Shown piece after piece: positions 45,201 to 57,900 of a stretch of DNA of 64,000 bases. A program made the position numbers and the translations under genes. The DNA comes from Diphasiastrum complanatum (lineage: Eukaryota; Streptophyta; Lycopodiopsida; Lycopodiales; Lycopodiaceae): assembly GCA_029204225.1 (NCBI GenBank), contig MU832114.1:22675-86674 (forward strand). Reading direction: 5' to 3'. The stretch's first letter is position 1. Every line of letters begins with the position of its first letter. The notes under the pieces are model-generated. The model did not search any database, was not told the origin of the DNA, and saw only the letters and a program-made list of their open reading frames with translations.

Positions 45201-47111
45201 AAATAGGTGAAGGTGCCTTGCAATTTCCTACAAAAAAGCTATAAGAAGATGAACAGATTCTTCTCCTGCAAAAATCAGCAGCTTGATGATTTTCTGCAAC
45301 CAAAAGGGGAAGAAGATAGCTTCCTATTAGGCGCCCTCCTGCAAGCAATATGATCACCTAAAGGCTCTGATACCATGTAGGAAATAGAAGCCTAAGGATC
45401 CAGGATCTTAACTATTCAATCACACAAAGCATTCTCAAAAGAAAGAGAGAGATGGCTAGAAACCCTCTTGTAGAAACTCGTGGACAGCCAAGGAGAATAG
45501 TCATTATTGCTTACAAAAGTGTTTAGTACAAATGGGATGCACACATATATATAGTCCAAGATGACTATCTAACTTCATGACTATTGGCTATCCAACTACT
45601 TGACTATTGGCTTTCCAACTACTTGACTATTGACTATCCAACTTTCTATAAGTTACATAGAAAGAATAAGGTACTTCCAATATGTCAAGTTGGGGTACTT
45701 AATGTCACAATTAGGCCTAGTGGACCCATGAGTCCCTACCAAGTTAATTTCATACTAACTTAGCTAACTCTAAGTTTAGTAGGCCTAATATAATAAATGA
45801 CCATGGTTACACAACTCTTGACCTTTTGGGTCAAAGTAACCTATGGTAATGTAAGCAATTCCATTTACATTCCAACACCCTCCTCAATCATGGCTCTGAG
45901 AGTGAACACACGGTCCGTGGTAGAATGTTGGGCTCTAAAGTCTCACCTGACCCAATCTTTGTTGCCGTCTCATTTTAGCCTCATCACTTACTGGCGCTTG
46001 TAGAATTTTGCAATAGAGATTCACAATGGTGTGGCCAATCACAATGTTGTGGTAATTATCACTGATGGGATGGATAACATTGGTGGACCATGATTGAGGA
46101 AAGCCCCTGACAATGACTTGGTTGAGAAGGGTGGCGAGAACAGGTGAAAGGATGTCTGCAACTAAGGAGTTTGGCTGAGAGGGTGTAATTGTGGCCTTTA
46201 AATGGAAAGGATAGGGAAGGTGAGGAAAGTGGCTTGTGTTGTGAGTGGGTGGAAATTTTTGAAGTAGGGAGAGATGTGAGTCTTGGTATAGTGATGTGTA
46301 TTCCTTGTTGACCATATAAACGGATCGAATAACATAAATAAGCAGTTCATTATTACTAAAGATATTGAAACATGACTCTGCTCATAATTGTCTCTTAAAA
46401 AACAGTTTTTGAAAGAGTTTGATGATTTTGCTCATTTTTTTTTGAGTGCTTTGTCCATGGCAGGATGGGTGGGAGGGGAATGAAATGTGAAGGTGCCCAA
46501 ACAAAAAGAGAAAGAGTAGTCAGACACAACAAAGGTTGAAGTCTCAGGAGGGAAGTAATATGCAGCTATGTAGGGATCTTTGTCAGTCCAATGCCTTGGC
46601 CCGATAGTCAAATCCAAAGGTACCGTGCCTGCTCATCATGTCTAATCATCTCGACCACTGCATGAGTGAATCTCTATACAAGCAAGTTAACCCACCAGAT
46701 CCTTTGCCACTCGTGGATCTCGTCTCTAAACGGTAAACTGAGTCCCATCTTAAACCCCGAAATATTGGCAATCCTTTGTCCCAACTCTCATGTGTCTCCA
46801 TAAAAAGAAGGATTTCCCTATGTGAAAAGAAATTTGCTAGGCCTCCTGCTGTAGGTGATGAGGACGCCATTACAATTCCGCATCCCAATGCGCATATGGT
46901 GTGGATGGGGACCCGGGCTGCTCTCGTACCTTGACCAACTTCCTATCTTTGTAGTTCTTGGTCCAACAAGCACACATTGGATAGCCAATGTTGTTGCCTT
47001 ATTCAAGTCTCCTTTTTTCTTTTATGTTAACTTATGATATGTCATGGCTGCCTTCTTGTTGTTTATGGCATATTCCTTCACTCTCTGGGCTTCTTTGCAT
47101 TCCTAATCAAG

Positions 47112-47169
<58 letters not shown>

Positions 47170-48539
47170 CTTTATTAACGTCTTTTCCATGCCAAAGGCG
47201 TATAAGACGACAGTACATCAACTAAGTTGGACACAAAACAAATCAGTGCTGTCAAAGCAAAAAAAACAAACAAACTAACTAGGAAGAGAGTCATATAGCC
47301 AGGATTATATGGTACATAGACCATTTACATGTTCAACTGGACATCTCTTCATTTCTCTATCTCAAATTCTATCTCAAAATTATCATTAACTATGGCTTTC
47401 GATCTACTAGTCTGATAATACCATCACGATAGATAAGCCGTTTGCCAGTTGATAGAGCTTCTTGTCTTGCCTTCTTACGTTCTTGAACTTGGATGAAGGT
47501 AAGATCTTCGTCCAGGTAGATTTTGGTTTCTCGCAATTTGAATCTCTTCCCAAGAACTTCATGCCGGTGGGACACAAATGTGAAGCGGATGACAAGAGTA
47601 TCCAGGTCCTTCTTAGGTCGGCCGGCAGTTTCCATTTCTTTGCTATGGTGTTGAAGATCTCCTTCCAAAAATTTCTCAGCTTCCGCAACAGCATTTTGAG
47701 AGTTCGGAATACCTTTAACACGAACATTGAGAGCTTTATGCTCTCGCAGACGACTCTTAGTGAACGTGGCTGAGATAAGCGAAGGTGAAGGCGGAGGTGG
47801 AGAGATAATTGGAGACGAACCTTTAAGCACATCTGCCCATGACTGGACAGCCGTATGGTGTTGTTCCACCTGATTTTCGAGTTGCTGAATTTTTGCCGAA
47901 GTAGCGATTTGGGAAGAGGCTTCACTTTTTATAACTATAACTTCGTTCTTGAGTTCTTGAATGGAAGTATCCAACTTCTGAAGATGCGATTGCACCACTA
48001 GAAGCAAGGAATCATGAGAAGCCGGTTGCTCTTTGTGATTGTTGAGGTATTCAAATAGACGGAGTTGATCATCCCAAAGAAGTTTGACCAATGCACATGG
48101 AGGGAGAGAAACAGGTGCTTCTGGAGTGTTTGGAGTCAAGGGAATAGCTACAGTAGTTTCACTATTGTCAAGAATAGGGTTTGATGGAGAGATAGGAACC
48201 GCAACAGGCATAGAAGCAGGAGGGGTAGGTGGATCTGGCTGTAAGGAAGATGTTGAAGCATTGTTGGAGACGGAGGATGGTTCAAAAGTGGTGGCAACGA
48301 CTCCTTTGCAACGTGGCATTATGAGGGATCCAGCAGATCAGCGATGAGGGACAGGAAGGTGCGATGGAAGACAGCGATGGAGCCAGCAGATCAGGGAGCC
48401 AGCAGATCAGCGATGGAGGACAGGTGCAGAAATGCGATGGAGGCCAGCAGATGGAGCAGGTGCGATGGAGGAAGGGCGATGGAGGACAGCCATCGCTAGG
48501 CCATGGAGATCCACTGGCGCCCAGATCCGTGCCTGCACG

Positions 48540-48607
<68 letters not shown>

Positions 48608-51600
48608 GTACAGCCATTGTTAGCTATAAATCTGGTTATCTAAACTATTGTATTTTTCTGCATATGTTGGTCATGGTCTGCAGGTGCTGATATAGCAGGA
48701 GGTAGGGGATACTATCTAAAAGGATATGGTGTTCTGCTCAATCAAGCACTGATCAACTTTGGTCTTGCTTTTCTCATGAAGCGGGGATATACTCCCCTCC
48801 AGACCCCCTTTTTTATGAGAAAGGAAGTCATGGCAGAGTGTGCACAGCTAGCACAGTTCGATGAAGAATTGTACAAGGTGACTTGCTAGTTTTAACTGTT
48901 TCTCACAGGGTGTTCCTGAATCTTCTCAGCATTAGTTCACGAGGTTTGAAACTTGAGTCTTCCCAAGTTAACATGTGAGATACAACTGAGATTAATGTGC
49001 TTGACAGTTGCAGAATTAACTTGCTCTAAAATTCTGAGTTTCAAATGAAAGTCACTTGTACCATTCTGTGCTTTGCATATGTTGGTACTGTGGCGTCATC
49101 ATGCCCCTTTGCCCATAGTTCATAGATTGAAAATTTCATTCTGAAATGAGGATGGTTGAAAAATTCTGTCATAGGTTACAGGCGAAGGTGATGACAAATA
49201 TCTCATTGCTACCGCAGAGCAACCTATCTGTGCATTTCATCGAGGAGACTGGCTAGATCCGAAGTCTCTACCACGATTGTAAGTGTTTCTTGTCACTTTG
49301 AAAAAGATTTAAAGTAGATGAATCAGTATGGCAAGTAGCAGTCATGTGTTCATATATGTCTATGTTCAGATGCTACTACTGGAGTACAGACAATGTCAGT
49401 GACATTAGAAAATTGATGAAATATTCTAGTTGAGGCGCTCTGGTATGGCCTGATTACAACCAATTTTTATTGCAAGGTTTTTTTCTAAGCTGGTGTATGT
49501 AGCAGGCTTGGATAGCCCTATGACTTGCATGTAAATGCTGTATCGCTTCTATCAGAAGGTTGGCAGGAGTGAGCCCTTTTTTGTGCGTGGCTGATACCAT
49601 ATCCCTTGCTCATTGCCTGCTGTCCAAATTAACTGATTTGCTATTATTGTGCCTATTGAACACAGCTGCATCTTTAGAAGTTTAGAGGATGGTGTAACTA
49701 TTGGTGTGCCTATTTGTATCTGAATCTCCAGATACTTATATTTGTCCAGTAGGCTTCTTCAAGTCTAGAACTTGTCCCTCACTCAAGTGGCTATACGAGA
49801 GTGCTTGTTGCTCTAGCCAAGGAAATATAACTTCAAATGTAAGACTTATCACAGCATGAATGGTCACCATGCAACCTCACTACTTTCAGAATGAGCTCAT
49901 AGTACCACCAAGGTAAAAAATGATTAGTTAACTTATAGTTATAAGATTTTTGTTTCATGTGCCTAATCCTAACTGGAACAGAATCAGAGGAAAGAATCAA
50001 GGATCATTTGACTCTGAAGGAATGTGTGTAGGCATTCCAGCAGAATAGAGGCCCTCAACTCTGAAATGTAAGCTGGATAAAGAATATAATCTAGAAGCTT
50101 AAAAACTGACTCTTACTGTCATGCTTTAGAGGGTTTTTTAACATCCGATTTGTACTAAGTTTTGTATGTATTTTGCTTATCAGCCACTTTTTGTAGGTGC
50201 TTGAAGTTTCCTTTTTGAGCAACCTAGGTGATCATATGTAAGTATACTTGCAATTGTTCTTTAAAGAGGAAGTACAGACCTATTCAAGTGTGCTTTCTAC
50301 TGCTAGCCTTTTGCATGATCAATTGTGTGCTATGAATGGGCATCTATGCATGTGGTCTGCATCTGCTCTTGTTTGTTTGCTAAATGAGCTTGGTTATTGT
50401 TGCATATAGTTAATTCTCTACATGATGGAATTGATGATCTAAAGTATTGTTGCTGATTTTCCATGTAGTACATGCCAGTTGGCCCCCTCTGGTAATGTGA
50501 CGAGGATTCTGCATATCTTGCTTGCACTCATTTCGAGGCTTTTTTGCACTGAAGTTCTTCTGGGTGGTTACTCAGTAGCTCTTAAAATTGTTGTAGTTTC
50601 TGAGTATTTACTGAACTCCTGGTGAAGCTTCCTATCAACTTGATAAAGAAGGTATTTGTTCCTGTAAATGTGCAAAGTCTAGCAACGTGCCTGTTGTCGG
50701 GCACTGTGGGCTCCTTTAGCGCACACTAAGGGATTTTTGCTTAAAAAATGGCAAGAGTTCAGTAGCATTGTGGAGACTCGGATATGTTGCAAAAAGGATG
50801 ATATCTTCCCCTATATTCATTTTCCTCTCCATTGATTCACTCTCTATCTGTCCATTGCAATCCAATCATGTCTTTGCTCATGAACAATCTATTGTGGTTC
50901 AGAATTTTCCCCTAATTTTCACTCAGTTATTTTCGGCAAAGATTTACAAATGTTCAAAATTTTGTTTAACTGTCCAATACCACACTTCACAAGGCCACTT
51001 TGAATAGCAGCTGACTCCTAGCTAGTTGATGTGCTATTATAAACTTAGACTCTTCCAAGGTGATACTAGCGTATATCAAATCTAGAGGCAATAAAATGGA
51101 GAAAAGGACCTTGCAGATTATTAGAAATAAGAGCCATGAAGTTCTATTTATTGTTGTGCTAGCCATTTTTGTAAAAACGAATGATAATAGGTTTTCTGCA
51201 AAGTCGTAAACATACACAGCAATTTTCTGTGTGTGTGTGCGCGCGTGCGTGCGCTGCTATTTTTCTGAATATCTGATTCTCTTTAGATTTATGAAGTGAC
51301 ATTTATGAAGTCCACAGAGGTTTTTATTAGGTTAGTAGATATGTATAGAATTCATATGTTTATTCTTTTAATGTATTATTCATGACAGGGAGTTTAACGT
51401 TTACAGTGCACGGACATGTCTACATTGGGGAGGCTTAAGTTTCCAATGGCTGGACAATGTTTGGGGTTTTCTTCGTTTTCTTGCCCATGTAATTTGTGTA
51501 AGGTTGCATTCCAAAAATTCTTGGCCAAAAAAGTTATCAGTTAGGACTTCCTGCGCCTTGAGTTCAGGAATTTGACTCCAATCTGCCACATCAATGAGGA

Positions 51601-54600
51601 AGAGAAAAGAACATCCAATGCAACTAGCATTTAGAGTCCTGAACCCAACGTTCATATATTTCCGGCATAGTTTTGAGAAATAGTTACCACCAGGAGGCAT
51701 TGACTAATTTTGAAATGATATTGAAAATGTGAAACATGCCGATAAGCCGAAGGAAAAAAGTTGTACCGTTGTTTTAGCAAAGAGGAGCAGAAGATAAAAA
51801 CGTGGAGGAAACCTTGAGAGGGTGGAAAGCCTAAGGATGAGATTGTGTGGACTGGATGAATACAAAATATTCTGAGTTTAAATTGGTCTTGGATCCTTGT
51901 GGTTTGTGGAACATATGCTATGTCCTGCCTTACAGAACACATTTTCTATAAGCTTTGCGAACGTTCCAGGGAAAACATAGACTTGAAGGAGTCTCACTGA
52001 AATCTGACGTGGAGTACATTCTCATGGCCATGATTGAAAAAACAAATTGTGCGCGCTTATTTTGAGGGGTGCAGTTTGACATGAGTAGGGATGCATTAAG
52101 AGGTATGGTGCTTACAAAGAAAACTTATTATCAAACCATTTCTATTCCTAGATGCACCTACATAAGGGTGTGAGCCTTGAGGACATGTAAAAGTGTAGGT
52201 TACTCAAACAATGCACAATGTGGAAACAGATGCCTGTGGGGATTTTTTATTTATCCTGAATAATCATAGACTCTTCTTATAGATGGAATCATACTTCATA
52301 ATGACTTGAGGGTGAAAATGGAGGAACTAAAATCAGCTGAGAATAATCAGAAAAGATATCCAATTCGAGGCCAATTTCTTTAAGTGCTCAAATGTGTCAA
52401 GTTTAGCTATACTCACAACATACTTGAAAACCCCAAATTTGTTTCCTGTCCAGGATGAGATATAGGATCGAATAGCAGAGAACTGACAAATTCGGTTGTT
52501 GCAGGAAGAAAATCCCTCATTTGTGAAGCTCATGTTTCCTATTTTCAGAATCCAGATTCTGTTGGGCACAAATTAGTTTGTACAGGCTCTTCTGAAAAAG
52601 TGATCTCTTTGTCATTGTTCTGCTAACTTCTCCATCACAGTTTGATGGCAATTGGTCTCTTTGTTTCTGTCTTTTGACATCAGTTTACCTTTCTATTTTG
52701 CCATATCACATCTTTTTGGATGGATGTAGGTATGCTGGATATTCATCTTGTTTCCGGAAGGAAGCAGGATCTCATGGAAGGGATACACTTGGTATATTCC
52801 GAGTCCATCAGTTTGAGAAAGTAGAGCAATTCTGTGTTGCTAGTCCACTGGGGGATGAGTCATGGAGAATGCATGAAGAAATGCTAAAGAATTCAGAAGA
52901 ATTTTACACAGAGGTGTGATATGAGTCAAGTATCATTTCACTGCTTCTGAACAGCTATCTTTCAGTATAATAGGTTGTGATGATTCTCTTTAGGATAGTG
53001 AAGGCTTTGTGATGATGATGTTGCTGTAAAAATATTTCGCTATTTCTTGACACTGACATTGCAAATTCAAACGAATCTTTGAAATCTAAGGAAAGACGTA
53101 CCGAGACTCAATACTAAGAATGAAAACTCAGATGTTACCTGGAAATATTTGAAAGCCTTGCATAGAAACCTCTTCCAAAACGTGTTGCAGTAGTGAGACT
53201 TGATACCAAGAATGAAAGCTCTGATGCTACCTTGAAAGATTTGATAGCCTTGCATAGAAAACCGTTCTGAAGTGGAGCACATTTTGGAATGGCATTCCGT
53301 TTTGAAAAGTAGGCACTTTTATATAAAATCTCAGAATGCATTTGTTTTCACAAATGCACTGTTTTATTTAATAATTCAAACAGACCGAATGGAATTCTGT
53401 GCAACCTTTTATTTCTAACTTCTGTTATAAATACTAGTCGCTTTTATTCAGAATGTGAAAGAAAATTGATGTTATTCGAATAGTCTGCTTCATTCTCTCT
53501 GATATGTGTTATCATAAGTTTCAATTTTTAAGTCTGCTGTTTGGTACACCAATTGTCAACGGACTGTCTGGAGTACTTAAGAGACTTCAAAATTTTTGGC
53601 CTGCGGAATGTTAACAGTTAATAGGAAAAGAGCATGTTGTGGAGCTAGGGAGGGAGATTCTAGGAGATGAGTTGGGCTGAGGGAGCATAGGTGATTGGGG
53701 AGGGTTTGAGTAAGCTGGGAGTCAAGGAAAACTATCAAGTGGGCCCTAGTTATCGACTACCTCACTTGATTTGTCTGAATTTGTCATGTCCGTACAGTTC
53801 CAAGAAATACAGGAATGTTTGCATGGATTATAGGGCCTATATTCATTTGTTGGCCATGTGGTCGATGCTTATCGATCTGTGGGTGTGTCCGACTGTGGAG
53901 CGTCAGGTGCTGGATCTGCTCCCCTCCCCGACAGAATTTGCTGTGGCACATGGTGCATCTGCTGCTAACGACGATGTGGGATGGGCCTCTGAATGTAGCC
54001 ACATTCCCCTCTGTGAGCTGAGCCTCATGCCACTACCAACGACCGACATGGTATCAACAAGAGGTCAGTCCTGCAAAATAAACAAATGAGCAGATGTTTA
54101 TACCCAAAACCCTAAATGTCTACATATGCATTATATTTTGCATTGAATTGGCCAGAACAATTGTGACAAGAAAGCATCCAAAGAAAACCCTAAAATTTTG
54201 TGTTTAACAACTGGAATCAAGTTAAAACCATAGTTGCAGCGCGATTCCCGAATCGCGATCAGAATCGCGATTCCGATTCGCGATTCGGGAATTTCCCGGA
54301 ATCGTGTAGAATTGATTTTTTTTGTTTTTTTGAAATTTTTTTAGGCAATATGGGTATCAGATGAAAGCTCTGATCGAGGGGATTATGATTGTGTAGTTTG
54401 GCGACTGTTTCGGGTGCGAAACACCAAAAAGTGTGTTTTCACTTGGGGAGTTGGAAGGCCAAATCATGAAGAGGCCTTACCGTCAGGGCGTTGCCCCCGG
54501 ACCCCGCCGTTGGGGGGCGTTGCCCCCCAAACCCCCCACCAGGGGGCTACCGCCCCCCGAACCCCCCGTTTCCCGGGGGGCTACTGTCCCCCGAACCCCC

Positions 54601-54930
54601 TAGAGCTTCTTGCTATATAGACATTGTAGATAAAAATGCCACCGCCCCCCTGTAGATAAAAATGGGGTCCAAATGCGCGCCGAGAAGGGCCCAATATTTA
54701 TGCCCCCAACTGTATGTACATTGCACACACATCTCAAGTGAACCAATTGCAAAAGTGATCATCATCCATACAGTTGATAGTCCAAACTGTAGCATTAACA
54801 TTTACTGAAAACCAGAGCAAATGACAACCGGATAGCTACTGAAAATAAGATCTGTTTGTGCCTCATCTACTGCACTTATGAGAGGCAAAACGCTGGTTTG
54901 ACCATTGATCCCCTAAAAAAATTTTAGCAA

Positions 54931-54965
<35 letters not shown>

Positions 54966-57900
54966 GATTCTAAGTCGCGAATCGCGATTTTCAGAATCGC
55001 GACCCGCGAATCGCAGACCCAGCGAATCGAGATTCGCTGCAACTATGGTTAAAACATCCGACAGCCTACAGCGAAAAGGTTGTCTACAACCAAAAACCAA
55101 GTGATTTCGTTGCCTATGGCTCAATCTAAACACATTGAAAAAATGAAGCCTACACTTACCAAAAATCTCCGTTCTTCGTCGATACGCAACCGTAATCCCG
55201 TAAAGCCTGTTAGCGTTGCCTCCGGAACAACGAATAGATCGATGTCGAATGCTCACACGCGATGATCCGCCTTCATTTGCTGTCAATGTGCATTTTTCCC
55301 TCTCTACTTGGGACACGAGAACGGGCTGCCACGGCCAGGTTAAATACAATTTTTTTTTTCTGGTCTGTCAGCGATTCGGGGCAGCGAATTACAATTCGGT
55401 AAATCGCGATTTGCAATTCTCTAAATCGCGATTGCCAGCGAATCACGATTCTCTGCAACTATGCTACTATTTGCAGGCTTGTTCTCTTCCACCCTTGTTT
55501 ATACTGCTCATGCTAATCTCTCTCTAAATGAACATATGAAACCTCAAGGCCTGGAAAACTTCTGTTTTAGATTTCCAATCTCTCCCCTAAGACCTCTGAT
55601 ATACCCATGTATGACTTATCACCTCACGCTCCTTTCATATCGTGCACTTATCTTTCACAAAAATGACTTATCTCTACGCTACTCCTTATGATTGGTATTT
55701 TATGCTCTCTAGAAAGTAGACTATCTTTTTAGCGAACTTTCTTGAAAAGTACATATATATTTCTTTTAATAAGTTACGGGACTCCAAATCCCTGGTTATG
55801 CGTTGGCCATAGGCCTAATCTTGTGTTTATGGGCCCTAATCACAAAAAGATTAATAAAATTGGGAATTTTTTTTAACAGGAATGACTTGGAACACATCCA
55901 AATGTGTTTATTACTATCAAGGTCTAAGTCAGTTTTTTCTTATGGAAGTTTTAATGAGCTGGAAATTTAATATTGCCAAAGTTACTGCACACTAAAGCGG
56001 TGCATTTGGTTCGGGGTCATTTTAAGTTTTCAGAGATTTTACCACATTACATGCAACTGTTGCTTATTGTATGAAAGCCCATGTGGTTTGCACTTACTCT
56101 TGGGTGCTGATTATTGGAGTCATGGATGTTGACGCTTTTAGTTTGTGCTGTGCAAGATGGAGTCGACCCCTTAAGACTTCTAAAACAAAGAATATGTTAA
56201 TATCACTATCCGAGTTGGTACTCAAACACAACAAAGAGATACAACCATGGAGCTAAATGGTTGTATCTCTTTGCTGTGTTTGAGTACCAACTCGGATAGT
56301 GATATTAACATAGTCTTTTGCAACCAATAGTCTTCTTAGGGCATTCATTTTTTGTTTATTGTTCAATATTCCTCTGTTATTACAAAGTTGGAAATGATAC
56401 GACATTTCAACATTGAATGGTGATCGTTTTTGAACCTCGTGATCTCATTCGCATGAATGGTTTCATAGGCACATCCTCTTTGATGATGGTTCAACACATA
56501 ACTTTATTAATGCTAAATTGGTGCAGCAGTTCAAGGTGGCAACCGCACCAAGTGATCACAAGTATCTGGTCAGTATGGTCACGGGGGAGGACCAACAAGT
56601 TTGGGACTAGTTTGTCCCTCGCTTGCCATTGAGGATTTGCATTTATGTAGATAGTTTATCTTCCCACATAATGAATCTGGATAAGGTAGATGCAATTCTA
56701 GGTAAAGAGTGGTTTTACGCTAGAAAACATCCGCTTTGATGTTGGTTCAATACATAACTTTATTAATGCTAAATTGGTGCAACAGTTCAAGGTGGCAATC
56801 ACACCAAGTGATCACAAGTATGTGGTCAGTATGGTGACGAGGGAGGACCAACAAGTTTGGGACCAGTTTTTTCCTTGCTTGCCATTGAGGATTCAGAATT
56901 ATGTAGATAGTTTATCTTTTCACATAATAAATCTGGATAAGGTAGATACAATTCTAGGTAAACAATGGTTGTTAAAAAAGGATTATGTAACTCATAGTCT
57001 TTCCTTTTTGCATAATGGCTCCTTAATTGAGCTTAAAGGCGATGTAAATATCCCTGATCTACCTTACGTACTTGCTTATAAAGTGAGTCAATGTATGAAA
57101 GATTTGTATCATGTGTAATTATGTTTTTTGAAAGATGAATTTTATGTGAATGCTTTTGTTACTCAAAATTTTAACGTTGATGTATTGCTTATTCCTAAGG
57201 AAATGTCTCTTTCTTCCTCACATTGAAATACCTTTGAAGATAAAATCTTTAAGAGACTTAGAACGGAATATATTGATGTATTCCCTAAGCAGTTATCGGA
57301 GGGTCTTTTCCTTCTACGGGAGTAAACCATCACATTGATCTTCTTCCCAACAGCTCTCTTGTATCTCTTTTCCCCTATAGGATGAGCCCTTAAGGAAGAG
57401 GATGAAGCTACTAGACAACTTTAGGAGTATTTACGTATGGGCCAAATTCCTTTGGGGAGCTCCTGTATTGTTGGTTGGCAAGAAAGACGTTTACGCCTTT
57501 GTGTCGATTTATAAAAAACTTCAGTATCCCTTACCAAGGATGGACGATTTAATGGACCGGCTGAATGGTGCAAAGTATTTCACCAAGTTAGACCTTAGAT
57601 CAGGTTACCATCAAATAAAAATTAACGATGAGGATGTTTAACAAACTGGTTTTTGCACTAGATATGGCCATTATAAATTTTCAGTTTCACCTTTTGGTAT
57701 TATGAATTCCCCACCAACTTTTCAGCAAATGATGAATGATATACTTCGTCCATATCTGAGAAAATTTGTTGTGGTATTCTTAGACGACATTCTAATTTAT
57801 AGTAGAACTCTTGAAGAGCATGAAGTACATCTTCAAATTATCTTGGATATTTTAAGGCAACAAAACTCAGGTACCTAGGTCATATTATTTCCGATCATGG

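Larger units (their letters stand above)
41791..45877 (-). mobile_element. Ty1/Copia element, minus strand, 3'-truncated, nested in a LINE
   Basis: A 502 bp 5' LTR (45877-45376), a perfect tRNA-Met primer site (45375-45363), leader, gag, protease, integrase and a remnant of reverse transcriptase follow in order on the minus strand. The 5' LTR starts TGTTGGAATG directly against LINE coding DNA, placing the insertion inside the LINE reverse transcriptase. The 3' side ends abruptly near 41790 in LINE DNA. RNase H and the 3' LTR are gone, so a later deletion spanned Copia and LINE. The protease-integrase section is still a single 561-codon frame, so the insertion is fairly young. Confidence 0.92.

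Noticed and set aside
45878..45892. GAGGAGGG next to the Copia LTR start, looking like a polypurine tract of a tandem element
   Set aside because: Read on the minus strand these bases encode IEEG of the LINE reverse transcriptase motif [10 protein letters not shown], so this is the insertion site and not internal Copia DNA.
51401..51942. Two overlapping minus-strand frames in intron 6
   Set aside because: They differ in register, match no family I recognise, and lack splice context.
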